From Beroe ovata (taxonomy: Eukaryota; Ctenophora; Nuda; Beroida; Beroidae): a stretch of DNA of 18,469 bases. The translations under genes were made by a program, and so were the position numbers. The notes below the pieces were generated by a model. The model saw only the letters and a list, made by a program, of their open reading frames with translations. It was not told the DNA's origin and ran no database searches. Below, in pieces: positions 9,901 through 17,559 of the stretch (positions within the stretch are counted from its first letter, which is position 1; each line of letters begins with the position of its first letter). The DNA lies in contig CAMPET010000444.1 in NCBI GenBank assembly GCA_946803715.1, forward strand, positions 5,870 through 24,338, read 5' to 3'.

Positions 9901-12900
9901 CGGCTGAAAAAGCGATCCCGGTCGATCATTGAATACAACATGGATTACTATTAAATATAACATAGAGTACAATACAACATACAACTCATGACTATGGTAG
10001 ATCAGAAGTATTGTATATCAGGAGGGTCAAATCATGTTCTTCAGACTCTGAAAAAAACGTTCTGATGAACCATAGTAGTGCCCTTATGTATTGCCCTAAT
10101 GAAATGCTCCAATGTAGTGCCATCTTTACTAATTTAGTGATCTTATCACTGATGTGATGACCTAATGTAATGCTCAAATGTAGTGCCCTGAATGCCCCTA
10201 CGTAGAGCCCTAACGCAGTGCCTTATGCACTGAGGTTGTGCCCTGAGTGCCCTAATGAATTGCCCCAATGTAGTTACCTGTTCACTAATTTAGTGCACTG
10301 TTGTCGTGCCCAAATGTAGTGCCACAATGTAGTGCACTGATGTAGTGCCCTGACGAAAGGCCCTGTACCCTGACGTAGTGCCCTAACATAGTGCCCTGAC
10401 AGTGCCCTGTACCCTGACGTAGGCCGTGTAGGAGGGGAATGTTCGTTCATGAGGGGGCAAACAAGTGTCGGTGGATTGTGCCGGTAGATTGTGCCGAACG
10501 AGTACCCGTGGATTTCACCCTCTCCGGCTCTTTAGGCACTTGTGAATGAGCGATATGAAAGCAGTGCCCTGTGCCCTGAGTGCCCTAAAGCGTCACAAGG
10601 TTGTCTCTTTGATCTGAACTTGTGATTTTATTTCCAAATTGATGGTTTATAGTTATAATACCAATTATACCTCCAAAGACCTGATTAGCTTATTAGGCTA
10701 CTGATTCTAATTAAGGTGAATATCTTGTGAGCTGATGTAGTGATGCAGATAGGCTGTTTTTTCAACGGGATGTGTTACCATGGTTTATGATGACTGTAAC
10801 TCTTTTCTCGACCCAATTAATAATTGATTGATTAATTGATCAACTATTCAATGTAAGCTCAACAGTCAAAACGCCCGAATTTCAAACTCACAGTGCTAAC
10901 AATAAAAAAGGGTGATATTTTTCTCAAAATCTAATAAGATTCGATTGTTCGTGGGGAGTTCGGCAGTTAGTGGCTGGACGGCATCACCCTATCTGGTCAA
11001 AAGTCCAAACCACCCACCCACCCACCAGATAGCGCCATGTCAGTAACTGGACACCCAAAAATAAATTTAGACCCACCCCCATAATAGCCAAAATACGCAG
11101 TTTTTTCAATCCCATTATGGTTATTTTCAACAGCTCTTTCAATCCGATATAGTATTCAAGAGTGCCTTCGTACTTTGTATTGTAGACAGACCACAGGCAG
11201 ACTGACGATGACCATTCTTTTGATCATAACCTGCAATATCTTACTCTTGGAAATACAAAAAGCATCTTGAAAGACCGTAAAAATTAATAGAATGAGGTGA
11301 TATAATTCAATCAGTTTTATGATGCTTCTTAACTTAGTATAGGTATGCATGTATGGTAGGATAGTTATCACTGAAAGCACAAGTTCATCATCCAAAATAA
11401 TGCATCGGATAATCCATAGTAGACTATATATTAGATACAGTAGGTACTACTCATGCACTATAAACCATAGGTTATAACTGGGTGCGGACCGGCTATCAAG
11501 AACTACGATAGTATCATCCAAGGTACCTACTGTATCATACCATCATAGTATGATACAGAACCTTGAAGAGCAAACGTCACTGAAGTTATACTTTTGCCGC
11601 ATATCTATTTGTGTGGTAATCAATTTCTAATTCAATTATTGCAACAGTAACACTATCCGCTGTCCGCTGATACGATATGTCAAGTGAAGCGAGCTTTTTG
11701 AACAGTGACGGAGTAGCAACAAAGGTCACAAGTATTGGTATAAGAAGCGAAAGCTCGTAGAATCGAACCTCAATTGCCGCCACTATCCACTGTTTTTGTT
11801 TTGTAGTGCTGAACCAAACTAGCAGTTCACTTAGCTGCATTGATAGAAAATGACTCTAGTAAATCATAAGGTACGTTCAATATACCTATAAGAAGTGTTT
11901 TTCATTCATAAATCTGAGGCATGAAATTATATGTCAAAGTGCAGTCAAAATTAAGATTTTCACTCATTTCAAGTGAAAAATTTTTCAATTTTGACTGAAA
12001 TTATCCCAAATTTTCGTCCACATAGCGTCTGTCGCTATCTGGTCACAGGGTCAAAGGACCCACCCACTCCCCATGTCGGTAAGTCTAATGCCGTCCATCC
12101 CACTTACTGCCGAACCCCCCCGGATTGTTTCTGTTTGCGGCATCTGGCGTTCTTGATTCCATACTCTATGATATGAAAAAAATGTGGCATATTTGACTGG
12201 CTACTGCCACATCATGCAGGTAGAAACACTGCAACTTTTTTTCCTGATGTGGCGGCAGTCAGTCAAACTTGTCCCATTCTTTTTCATATTGTAGAGTTTA
12301 GAATAAAGAACGCCAGATGTAGCGAACAGAAACAACCAAATCTTATTCGGTTCTGGGATTTTTGTGAAATATGATGACCATGATTTTGGGGTATGTCACT
12401 GAGAATTCATATTCAATGAACAAGTAAAATTACAGGCGGTTTCGTGCGACCAGAAGAGTGCTGCAACGATTATTCTCCATTTGTACGAGGAAGAAGTTGA
12501 GAGTACAGTGAAGGACCTCAACTATCTTTTCAATGTGACATCAGATGATATCTCTTCCAACATAACGAGTACATTGCTTACAGATTAATTATTTCATCTT
12601 GAGGGTAAACCATAAAATGATCCGATAATATTCTAGCATGAATCTCTATTCTCTAGGTTTGAATACCATGATGGGGCAAGTGAATGCTGCACTGAAAGCA
12701 ACGGATCATGACCTCATTGCATGGAACACTACTCTCAGTCAAGCGATGGACCAATTTAGTATTTCCTCTCAAAATATGTCTGACACGATTAACATTGCAA
12801 AGGGTAGACTCGATGATGAATTAACTGCTTTGCAAGGTAATATTTAGCAATTATTGGGATTCATTATCAGATTCTATCTTTGACGCAGTTCGGGTGCAGT

Positions 12901-13280
12901 TAGACAAAATTCTGAGCAAAAGTGGGTGCAATTGACGCCACTAATTATTCTTTTCAGTTTCAATGACGAAGCTTTGGGGGACTCTTAGTAATGTATCAAC
13001 ACATTTAAACGACACCCATTTCGACTTCACTGCACTCCGTCTTTCCCTATCCAACTTTTCTGGCACAACGGAGACTGCACTGACGAAGCGGATATCTTCA
13101 CTCAGTGATATTCTGAGTGAAAAGTCGACAAACGGTCACATGACTCCCGACAATTTGTACGAGTTTGCTGCAATCTTTCTTCTGGCACTAGGAATGATCA
13201 ACATTGCTGACATTGGACGACGACTTATAAAATACAGTGTGCAGAGTTCTGGCACCACTCTAAAATATGGTACCGACTAG
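3915..13280 (+). CDS. Predicted stalked beta-trefoil (ricin-B-like) lectin-type membrane protein, six exons
   Basis: Joining 3915-3999, 4117-4192, 8510-8687, 12436-12568, 12657-12836 and 12958-13280 gives 975 bases, a 324-residue protein ending in TAG. All five junctions keep frame (phases 1, 2, 0, 1, 1). Residues 1-17 are a clear signal peptide (one Lys, then LVLVFCSLLVSVVIS). Residues 19 to about 130 read as one beta-trefoil of the ricin-B type: YLINIESGKAL opens lobe 1, Q51-Q52-W53 is a QxW motif, YLGYNS and W89-S-W91 mark lobe 2, and lobe 3 has C106 and C117 but no visible QxW. Residues 135-280 are probably helical with seven NxS/T sequons (N146, N155, N181, N197, N229, N235, N250). Residues 285-304 are hydrophobic and followed by RR, giving a type I membrane topology. 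From family knowledge the trefoil may bind sugar; ligand and role are unknown. I do not recognise the full architecture. Weakest points are the exon 2 donor (GTCAGT) and the lack of an AATAAA signal just downstream. Confidence 0.8.
4117..4192 (+). CDS. Exon 2: remainder of trefoil lobe 1 with QxW
   Basis: It is preceded by CATTTTCAG. It encodes KALTYDGNALTF through STQQW and ends in phase 2 at GTCAGT. This donor was chosen because it is the one compatible site I found that keeps exon 3 in frame and gives the lobe-like join QQWKFSDNGTL. The frame stays open past the donor to 4347, so an unspliced or alternatively spliced form would carry unrelated, repeat-derived residues. Confidence 0.7.
4265..5191. 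mobile_element. Foldback element 1, copy A (long inverted repeats of GTCCATTG words)
   Basis: The left arm (about 4265-4552) and right arm (about 4901-5191) are reverse complements with some mismatches. Both carry GCACGTCCAT...GGACGTCCATTAGA at the outer end, TTTTTGTCCA(T/G)TGTACAC, a GATCTTGTGC(G/A)TCTGGGTGG block, and CTTGTTGATGGACATC. The interior is full of ATGGACACA/TGTGTCCAT words. No protein is encoded; the open frames here are repeat artefacts that appear on both strands. It lies in intron 2. Sequence from about 4229, just outside the left arm, also recurs near 13533, so the family may extend further left. Confidence 0.8.
4732..4757. repeat. Telomere-like CCCTAA tract in the core of foldback element 1A
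   Basis: Three full CCCTAA units plus CCC lie between the two arms. The same tract recurs at 6612-6637 in copy B, so it belongs to the element rather than to a chromosome end. Confidence 0.9.
5192..5660 (+). repeat. Foldback element 2, single left arm (copy A)
   Basis: This is identical over about 440 bases to 7112-7580, and the reverse complement of it appears, diverged, at 7801-8312. It contains about six degenerate units of the form (G/C)TATTATNCCACACTTTTT. It stops at GAGGCGCAA, within a few bases of where the two arms of the complete copy stop pairing. The 133-codon open frame here is repeat sequence, not a gene. Confidence 0.75.
5661..6230. other. Unique block between the duplicated repeats
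   Basis: It holds a doubled GGTAGGTACCTGA (about 5684-5712), an 11-base perfect inverted repeat AATTTGAAGGT/ACCTTCAAATT (5743-5753 and 5777-5787), two copies of TACTGTTATGAAACATTGAT at 5811 and 5841, and a short TG microsatellite at 5862-5877. A gag-like open frame follows (separate entry), and the block ends at the N at 6231. None of it recurs beside copy B. Confidence 0.6.
5905..6114 (+). pseudogene. Possible retroelement Gag-like fragment
   Basis: The last 55 codons read like real protein: LPERISQDFLLRKI, then GEFSPNEILVYLSDK, ending RYALKITKN and TGA. The pattern LP..I...F..+I followed by a predicted helix with E-L/I-L resembles the segment found in BEL/Pao-type Gag proteins, but this rests on pattern alone. 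The upstream part is low-complexity and unlikely to be coding. It could instead be an unrelated small protein fragment. Confidence 0.25.
6232..7111. mobile_element. Foldback element 1, copy B (left end cut at N)
   Basis: It matches 4365-5191 closely. Differences are an extra block of about 50 bases at 6659-6706, a few substitutions, and a short deletion in the right arm (AATAACCAATGTCC against AATAACCAATTAGATGTCC). The outer 80-90 bases of the left arm are absent because the sequence begins at the N at 6231. The right arm is complete (about 6821-7111). Confidence 0.8.
6612..6637. repeat. Telomere-like CCCTAA tract in foldback element 1B
   Basis: It has the same length and the same flanks (CCATGGGAAA before, AATATACG after) as the tract at 4732-4757. 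Confidence 0.9.
7112..8312. mobile_element. Foldback element 2, complete copy
   Basis: The left arm 7112-7576 and right arm 7801-8312 are diverged reverse complements. The outer ends read CGTGGCTGATATATC and its complement; the inner ends read GTGGAAGAGGC and GCCTCTTCCAC. The core (7580-7800) has short imperfect hairpins such as CTCGGGCTTCGCCCTCG and CACCCTTCGGCTTCGGTG. No transposase frame is present, so it is non-autonomous. It directly abuts foldback element 1B, as in copy A. Confidence 0.8.
8098..8262 (-). repeat. 20-21 base tandem repeat in the right arm of foldback element 2
   Basis: Eight units of AAAAAGTGTGGGATAATAC with small changes. The left arm has about six units of the complement, so the arms have expanded unequally since they were copied from each other. 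The minus-strand open frame YYPTLF... is this repeat, not a protein. Confidence 0.85.
8313..8509. other. AT-rich end of intron 2
   Basis: It contains TATACCTAT repeats and an ACTCGCTTCACTCGAGG hairpin-like word resembling the one in the core of foldback element 2 (7755-7773). It ends in the exon 3 acceptor. No coding signal. Confidence 0.5.
8510..8687 (+). CDS. Exon 3: trefoil lobe 2 and start of lobe 3
   Basis: The exon is flanked by AATGTTTCAG and a CAG/GTATCC donor. It encodes 59 residues including YLGYNS, the AWSW position that matches a QxW site, and KLCITQSGDQ. It begins in phase 2 and ends in phase 0. Protein-like sequence stands out sharply from the repeats on both sides, and all three flanking constraints (acceptor, frame, donor) agree. 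Confidence 0.8.
8865..8978 (+). repeat. Two-copy direct repeat, period 70
   Basis: AGGGGCAATGTTCCAAA followed by AGGGAGTGGTGTCGAAAAGT starts at about 8866 and again at 8936. The first copy has a further internal doubling of GTGTCGAAAAGTA. It lies in intron 3. Confidence 0.8.
9010..9398 (+). pseudogene. LINE ORF2 C-terminal fragment (end of reverse transcriptase protein), frameshifted
   Basis: The frame to the stop at 9248-9250 contains QKKCLRIMFGD, EKFRTCARTRKYG and LTVQNLYRYR, the pattern found after the reverse transcriptase domain in CR1/L2/Jockey-like ORF2 proteins. The sequence then appears to continue in a second frame (from about 9236, SAFEIKFEVW to NPTNLNLFQ, stop at 9396-9398), so at least one frameshift is present. 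It is on the gene strand in intron 3, separate from the endonuclease fragment at 790-1665 and not necessarily the same family member. It ends about 17 bases before a minisatellite. Confidence 0.75.
9416..9865. repeat. GC-rich 18-base minisatellite
   Basis: About 25 units of CCCGGTCCCGGTTACAGT with C/T and A/G variants. An insertion of four bases near 9576 shifts the reading frame (PVPVTV before, PGPGYS after), and both strands are open only because the unit length is a multiple of three, so I read it as non-coding. Related GC-rich sequence without the TTACAG part continues at about 9879-9925. Confidence 0.95.
10065..10590. repeat. Degenerate minisatellite built on TAGTGCCCTGATG
   Basis: Words such as GTAGTGCCCTGATG, AATGTAGTGCC and GTGCCCTAA recur with irregular spacing of about 12-25 bases, with a non-repetitive insert around 10420-10560. 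No coding frame persists. It lies in intron 3. Confidence 0.75.
10600..12100. other. Mid-intron 3, no gene seen
   Basis: Minus-strand open frames near 11156-11395 and 11586-11840 have no recognisable motif and I do not support them. CTATCTGGTCA...ACCCACCCAC...CCATGTC(A/G)GTAA occurs at 10992-11047 and again at 12034-12082, so a small repeat is present twice. The remainder is unremarkable AT-rich intron. Confidence 0.5.
11530..11558. repeat. Perfect 11-base hairpin CTGTATCATAC / GTATGATACAG
   Basis: The loop is CATCATA. The arm word TACAGTAGGTAC at about 11436 is also the complement of GTACCTACTGTA at about 11523, so the hairpin sits at one end of a larger imperfect foldback of about 120 bases. 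Confidence 0.7.
12122..12337. mobile_element. Small inverted-repeat (MITE-like) element in intron 3
   Basis: The left arm, CGGATTGTTTCTGTTTGCGG then CATCTGGCGTTCTT, ATATGAAAAA, TTTGACTG and GCCACATCA, is matched by the reverse complement of the right arm with moderate mismatch. Arms are about 100 bases with a loop of about 12. It ends about 100 bases before exon 4 and encodes nothing. Confidence 0.75.
12436..12568 (+). CDS. Exon 4: end of trefoil and start of stalk
   Basis: The acceptor is AAATTACAG. The exon begins in phase 0, matching exon 3, and encodes AVSCDQKSA followed by the start of a charged helical region with sequons NVT and NIT. The donor GTACAT leaves one base, which with the exon 5 start forms Ser158. 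The frame would otherwise run to a stop at 12586-12588, so an alternative short form ending there is possible. Confidence 0.75.
12657..12836 (+). CDS. Exon 5: stalk
   Basis: The acceptor is TTCTCTAG after an 88-base intron; the donor is CAAG/GTAATA. The 60 residues have hydrophobic residues at roughly helical spacing and sequons NTT and NMS. A second AG at 12635-12636 would extend the exon by 20 bases but break the frame with exon 4. Confidence 0.8.
12958..13280 (+). CDS. Exon 6: stalk end, membrane segment and tail
   Basis: The acceptor is ATTCTTTTCAG after a 121-base intron. It encodes residues 218-324: sequons NVS, NDT and NFS, then a hydrophobic stretch FAAIFLLALGMINIADIG, then RR, and a tail of about 20 residues ending KYGTD and TAG. 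Asn and Asp near the inner end of the hydrophobic stretch are unusual for a simple anchor and could mean pairing with a partner. Confidence 0.8.
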
Positions 13281-13351
13281 AAACATCTCTGAGAACTTGG
13301 AATGAAAGCTGTGATCCACTTTTTTAGTCCATGGCAGTTGTGTGGTCATCA

Positions 13352-13994
13352 GGGAACTAATTGCCAAAAAGCCAATACCACTTCCACGGTACTTGTTTAG
13401 GTCCCCATAAACACCTCCTAAGTTTGTCGCGGTCAACGAGGTGGAGAAATGCTATTTTTGGACCACGTCCATCTGGAGCGTGCCTTCTATGCAATGAGAG
13501 TCTGGTCATCTCCTCTCCTGAGGAAAATGTTGCTAAAAGGGTCATTATAAGATTTGTAATTATGTCCATCGTATCCATCAATAAGAAAATGTCTAATGCA
13601 CGTCTAATGCACGTCTAATGGATGTCCATTGGATGTCCATAAGACACTCCACTCATCATGGCAATTTGCTATTTTTGTCCAGTGTACCTAATTTGTCCAT
13701 TTTCATTTTTCGATGATCAATGCACATGTTCAATGGACATGTTCAATGGACACAATGGACATCGATCTTGTGCATCTGGGTGGACACATTGGACATATCT
13801 ACAAATCCGCCCTTGTTGATGGACATCAAACTGGTAATTCAGTCCAATGGACACATTGAAAAAATGTTGACCAATAGACGCAATGGACACAGTATGCCCA
13901 TAATAATATGCTCATTAGATAAACTTAGGAGGTGTTTATGGGGACCTAAATGAGTACCACAGAAGTGGAATCAGCTTGTTGGCAATTAGTTCCC
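13352..13994. mobile_element. TIR element with 74-base inverted ends carrying a diverged copy of the GTCCATTG repeat
   Basis: Left end 13352-13425 (GGGAACTAATTGCC ... CACCTCCTAAGTTT) and right end 13921-13994 are reverse complements with roughly ten mismatches. Inside, 13533-13910 aligns with the left half of foldback element 1 (AAAAGGGTCAT, GTCCATTGGATGTCCAT, CGATCTTGTGCATCTGGGTGG, CTTGTTGATGGACATCAAA). No transposase and no clear target-site duplication. It lies 70 bases after the gene's stop codon, so it may form part of the 3' UTR. Confidence 0.8.
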
Positions 13995-14446
13995 AAAAAC
14001 GTCACTTTTCTGCACAATTTCTATGGACCATTTTAGTTGAAAAGTACCTTGTACTGTCAACTACAATTAGTATTGATACTTGTGCCCTTGTGGTTGACTA
14101 GCTCACTCCAAAGAGAATGCAGATGGAGACCATGGTTAGCCACGTTCAATTGCGAATGAAATCTTTTAATGGCTTGCAAATACTATTATTACTCAAATAT
14201 ACTCCATTGACCAGTTTAGTTAGCCCAGGTAAAAATAAGAGTTGAGGTAATAAACTTAAGGCTTGAGGTAAAAATAAAAGTTAGGGATATGGTTAGCGCT
14301 AGGGTTAAGATTATGGTTGATGTTACTGTTAGGACTTAGGGTTACAGTAAAGCTGCCTGGGCATTTGACAGTCTGGAGGAAGTTCGAGCCAAAACGCGGC
14401 GTCATTCTGCTTTTGAATTCCTGCTTGTTACATGATCTATATTATA
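13995..14446. other. Intergenic; degenerate telomere-like G-rich stretch at 14281-14345
   Basis: No coding frame. At 14281-14345 TTAGGG and GGTTAG words recur imperfectly (TTAGGGATATGGTTAG, CTAGGGTTAAG, CTTAGGGTTAC). This could be an old interstitial telomeric tract or simple G/T-rich drift. Confidence 0.4.
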
Positions 14447-15495
14447 ATTTGGTTGTTTGATTGTCTTTATGTCCGTCACTAAATGCACGCGCTGATTTTG
14501 AAGTTAAAGTGAGCGTTGCCATGGACACGTGCTACTACTGTAATAGTGAACTGGGAGCTTATTTCTGATGATGGTGCTCTGATAACGTTTTAGTTTTCGT
14601 CGATGGGATGAATGCAAGTAGGTTCTGATTCGAGCAACGGTCAAATTTTTTCTTGAGTTGACAGTCATTGCTTCTGCTCTGCAGTTAGGTATTCTTTTCG
14701 ACTCATGGTAAAATACGATGTTATTTTCAGTAACAATACACTACGCAAATTGAAACGATTAACGAAAGTCAGACAACTGGGCAAGCACCATTTTCTGTGC
14801 TTATTCGAAGAAATGGTCGAATTGTGAGCAAGTGCTCCTTCATAAAATCATTGGTTCAAATAAGTATGTTGGATTTTGATCACAGGTCATGGTGAGCTGT
14901 CGTTATAAAGTAACGTCCTGGTGTCTTTCCAATGGGGAGCGTATCACGTAAACATGGCGGGTTTTCTAGTCCCTATTATAATTTGGTTGTTTGCTTGTCA
15001 TTCTGTATATCCGTCACTAAATGCACGTGCTGATTTTGAAGTTTAAGTGCGCGTTGCCATGGACACGTGCTGCTACTGTAATAGTGAACTGGGAGTTCAT
15101 TTCTGATGATGGTTCTTTGATAACGTTTTAGTTTTCGTTGATGGGATGAATGCAAGTATGTTCTGATTCGAGCAAAAGTCAAATTTTTTCTTGAGTTGAC
15201 AGTTATTCTTTTCGACTCATGGTAAAATACGATGTTATTTTCAAAAACAATTTGCTGCACAGTGCACAAATTGAAACGATTAACGAAAGTCGGACAACCG
15301 GGCAAGCAACTTTTTCTGTGTTTATTCGAAGAAATGGCCGAATTGTGATCAAGTGCTCCTTCATAAAATCATCTTTTTTAAATAGGTAAGTACGTTGGAT
15401 TTTGATCACAGGTCATGTTTAGCTGTCGTTCTAAAGTAACGTCCTGGTGTCTTTCAATGGGTAGTGTATCACGTCCACTTGGCGAGTTTTCTAGT
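14447..15495. repeat. Tandem duplication, two copies of about 524 bases
   Basis: Copy 1 is 14447-14970 and copy 2 is 14971-15495, both starting CTATTATAATTTGGTTGTTTG (shorter core ATTATAATTTGGTTG) and ending GTTTTCTAGT. Copies differ by scattered substitutions and a deletion of about 25 bases in copy 2 near 15200 (CATTGCTTCTGC... missing). Part of the unit, CAAATTGAAACGATTAACG, is open in two frames, but the differences between copies do not favour either, so I do not call a gene. Confidence 0.85.
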
Positions 15496-16019
15496 TTGTT
15501 ATAAAAGTAGTACTCTGATCCATTTATCATATTCACTATGCCTCTCCAATCATGTCTTTGTGACATAAAGTGTCCTAAAAGTTGGTTTTTCAGCAGCCAG
15601 AATCGAATCCCGATATTAGAATAGAGTTTTGACATTACCCTGAGGCTCTAGGCCCAACCACGCCCATTTGGACATATTGAGTCGCCTGATATAGGTACTA
15701 GGTCATTCAATCATTTTGGAATAGTGTAGGACATCAAACTAGTGCTTTTTAGACACACTGGATTCCTGATGTTATTTTCACGTTTGGGCTCAACTTTTAG
15801 TTAGAACCACGAAGGCAAAATTTCATAAATGGTTGATTCCATGATGGTATCTATCTGTTTGGGGCAGCAAAATAGTGGTTATTTGGCCCCTGAATCGATT
15901 TCCAGCGTTATTTTTTGGTTTCAACCCTATCATTGTCCTATAGTCTAGACCTAGCTTTCTCTAATTGCAGTGAGAAGTAATGAAATGAGGACAAGGGAGA
16001 TTGAAACGCGTTCATTTAT
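15496..16019. other. Non-genic stretch
   Basis: No open frame with protein-like content. A minus-strand frame at 15378-15635 crosses the end of the tandem repeat and is not supported. Confidence 0.45.
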
Positions 16020-16460
16020 AATCGCTTATTATCGATAAATTGTCGAATTCTTTGAGATTTTTTCAAAAGCCGCTTTTGAACCGATTTTTCAATGATATGA
16101 AACGATAGTTATCGACATTTTAGCGCTTTACACTTCAGAAAATAAATCGGTATTAATCGACAACTATACGCTTCTAGCGGCATCGTTTATGCGCACCTTT
16201 AAGACGCTTTTGTAGATGCTTATAAACGCTTTAGAATTAACGAATACCATGACTATCCGCCTGGTTTCTCTGATAGCGCAAAAGCGAGTATAAACAAATA
16301 TTAATCGCTTAAATATCGATTTTCAAAAATGGATCTATTGTTGCCAGTGGAGTGGTATTATCGAATATACCTAAGTGCTTAAATATCAGGTCGTTATTTT
16401 ATCGATACTGTTGATCATAAAGCAGTATTATCGCTTTAAAAACGATACAAGTGTGAAGAA
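16020..16460. repeat. TTATCG/CGATA-rich AT segment
   Basis: TTATCG or CGATA occurs at least eight times in about 440 bases, several as TTATCGATA palindromes, together with repeated CGCTT and AAACG(C/A). I could not align clear terminal repeats. It may be a decayed satellite or a small element. Confidence 0.4.
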
Positions 16461-16463
16461 TCA

Positions 16464-16481
16464 GGGGGCTGGCAAGCCCCC
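16464..16481. repeat. GC hairpin GGGGGCT-GGCA-AGCCCCC
   Basis: A perfect seven-base stem with a GGCA loop, preceded by ATCA. A sister hairpin with a changed but still paired stem is at 16830-16847, and a partial, inverted version (GGCGCTTGCCAG) is at 16595-16606. Confidence 0.85.
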
Positions 16482-16829
16482 CTCGGCATCTGTAGCTAAG
16501 CCTAATGTTGAATGTGCGAGCAAAAAGGGCACTCTTTTCGAGCTCGCGTGAGCTTTGTGAACTTTGTGTGTTTATGTAAAGCGCGAAAAGCTGTGGCGCT
16601 TGCCAGACCCTACTATATGTTTTTACAGACTCGCCGAATTTCGACTGTCAATAACAACAAAAACATTCATCCGATTGTTATGAAACTTTGTTTTCCGTCT
16701 ATTTAGAACATAGAAAAGTAGCAACCAAAATTTCAAATCAATCAGATGAAAAATGACTGAGTTATAACAATTTGAAATCGACAAAATCGAGGTTGTTCTT
16801 AATAGGGTTGATTACGGTTACAATTATCA

Positions 16830-16847
16830 GGGCGCTGGCAAGCGCCC
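16830..16847. repeat. GC hairpin GGGCGCT-GGCA-AGCGCCC
   Basis: It has the same layout, loop and ATCA flank as 16464-16481. A G on the left arm has become C and the matching C on the right arm has become G, so pairing is kept. GCACTGCC and GGCAGTGC (about 16894-16919) form another stem just downstream. Confidence 0.85.
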
Positions 16848-17115
16848 GCAGCCGCGGAAAGAAAATGGGCGTGGTCCCAGCCCGTGAGCACTTGCACTGC
16901 CTGAGGGCCGATGGCAGTGCTGGTTCAGCAATAAGCGTTGGGAATTTTCTTTGCGTATCGCGTTTGAGAAAAAAGGACTATTTCTGTTTCTGTTTGTGGG
17001 TGTTTGTGATGATTGACTGGATTGAGCTTAAATGAAGATTGGCCTCATAAAACAAATTTTTTTTGTTAATATTATTATTCATAAACTCATGACATTAGCA
17101 GCTATGATCCTATAA

Positions 17116-17419
17116 GGATATATCGAAAAGATACAGGAGGGGTATGACGAGGGAACTTCACAGCTACACAAGTTGGTCAAGATCAGGGTCACACGCCCAT
17201 ACAATACATCAACCATCACATCATTACAGGTTATTCATTATTCACCTAGTTTTTCAATCGAATTATGTAGTGTAGAAAATCACAACACTTTTATTTCCAG
17301 GTGAAAAATGGTGTTCTGGATCAGGATTCGAGTGTTCAAGTGGGTGCATCAGTATGCATGCAGTATTGTCAGAGAAACACTACATCTTGGAAAACAGTCA
17401 ATAAATTTCGTGGAGCTCA
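17116..17419 (+). CDS. Possible exon pair of a second, incomplete gene
   Basis: A 71-base intron (17230-17300) with CAG/GTTATT donor and TTATTTCCAG acceptor may separate two exons. Two reading frames pass the splice. One gives ITSLQ/VKNGVLDQ and is open from 17116 to 17420. The other (17148 onward, phase 1) gives NHHIIT/GEKWCSGSGFECSSGCIS, which resembles the start of an LDL-receptor class A repeat but has one residue fewer between Gly and Cys and no following acidic calcium-binding part. Both cannot be right, and no further exon is visible. Similarity to the upstream trefoil gene is not evident. Confidence 0.25.
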
Positions 17420-17559
17420 GTGAATGTTGTAAGTGTCGGACAAGTCACGTCTTCATTGAATCACAGGTAAAACAATTACTGTTGTGATATTAATGATTTC
17501 TACGGAAAAAGTAAATGACTTGTAAAAAAATTGAAAAAATTAAATATTTATTTAATATA

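Noticed and set aside
11586-11840. 84-codon minus-strand frame
   Set aside because: No motif, no splice or neighbour support, and it lies in intron 3 of the plus-strand gene; it could not be told from chance.
16512-17035. Two plus-strand frames of 64 and 87 codons
   Set aside because: They run through GC-rich hairpins and repeat sequence and show no protein-like pattern.
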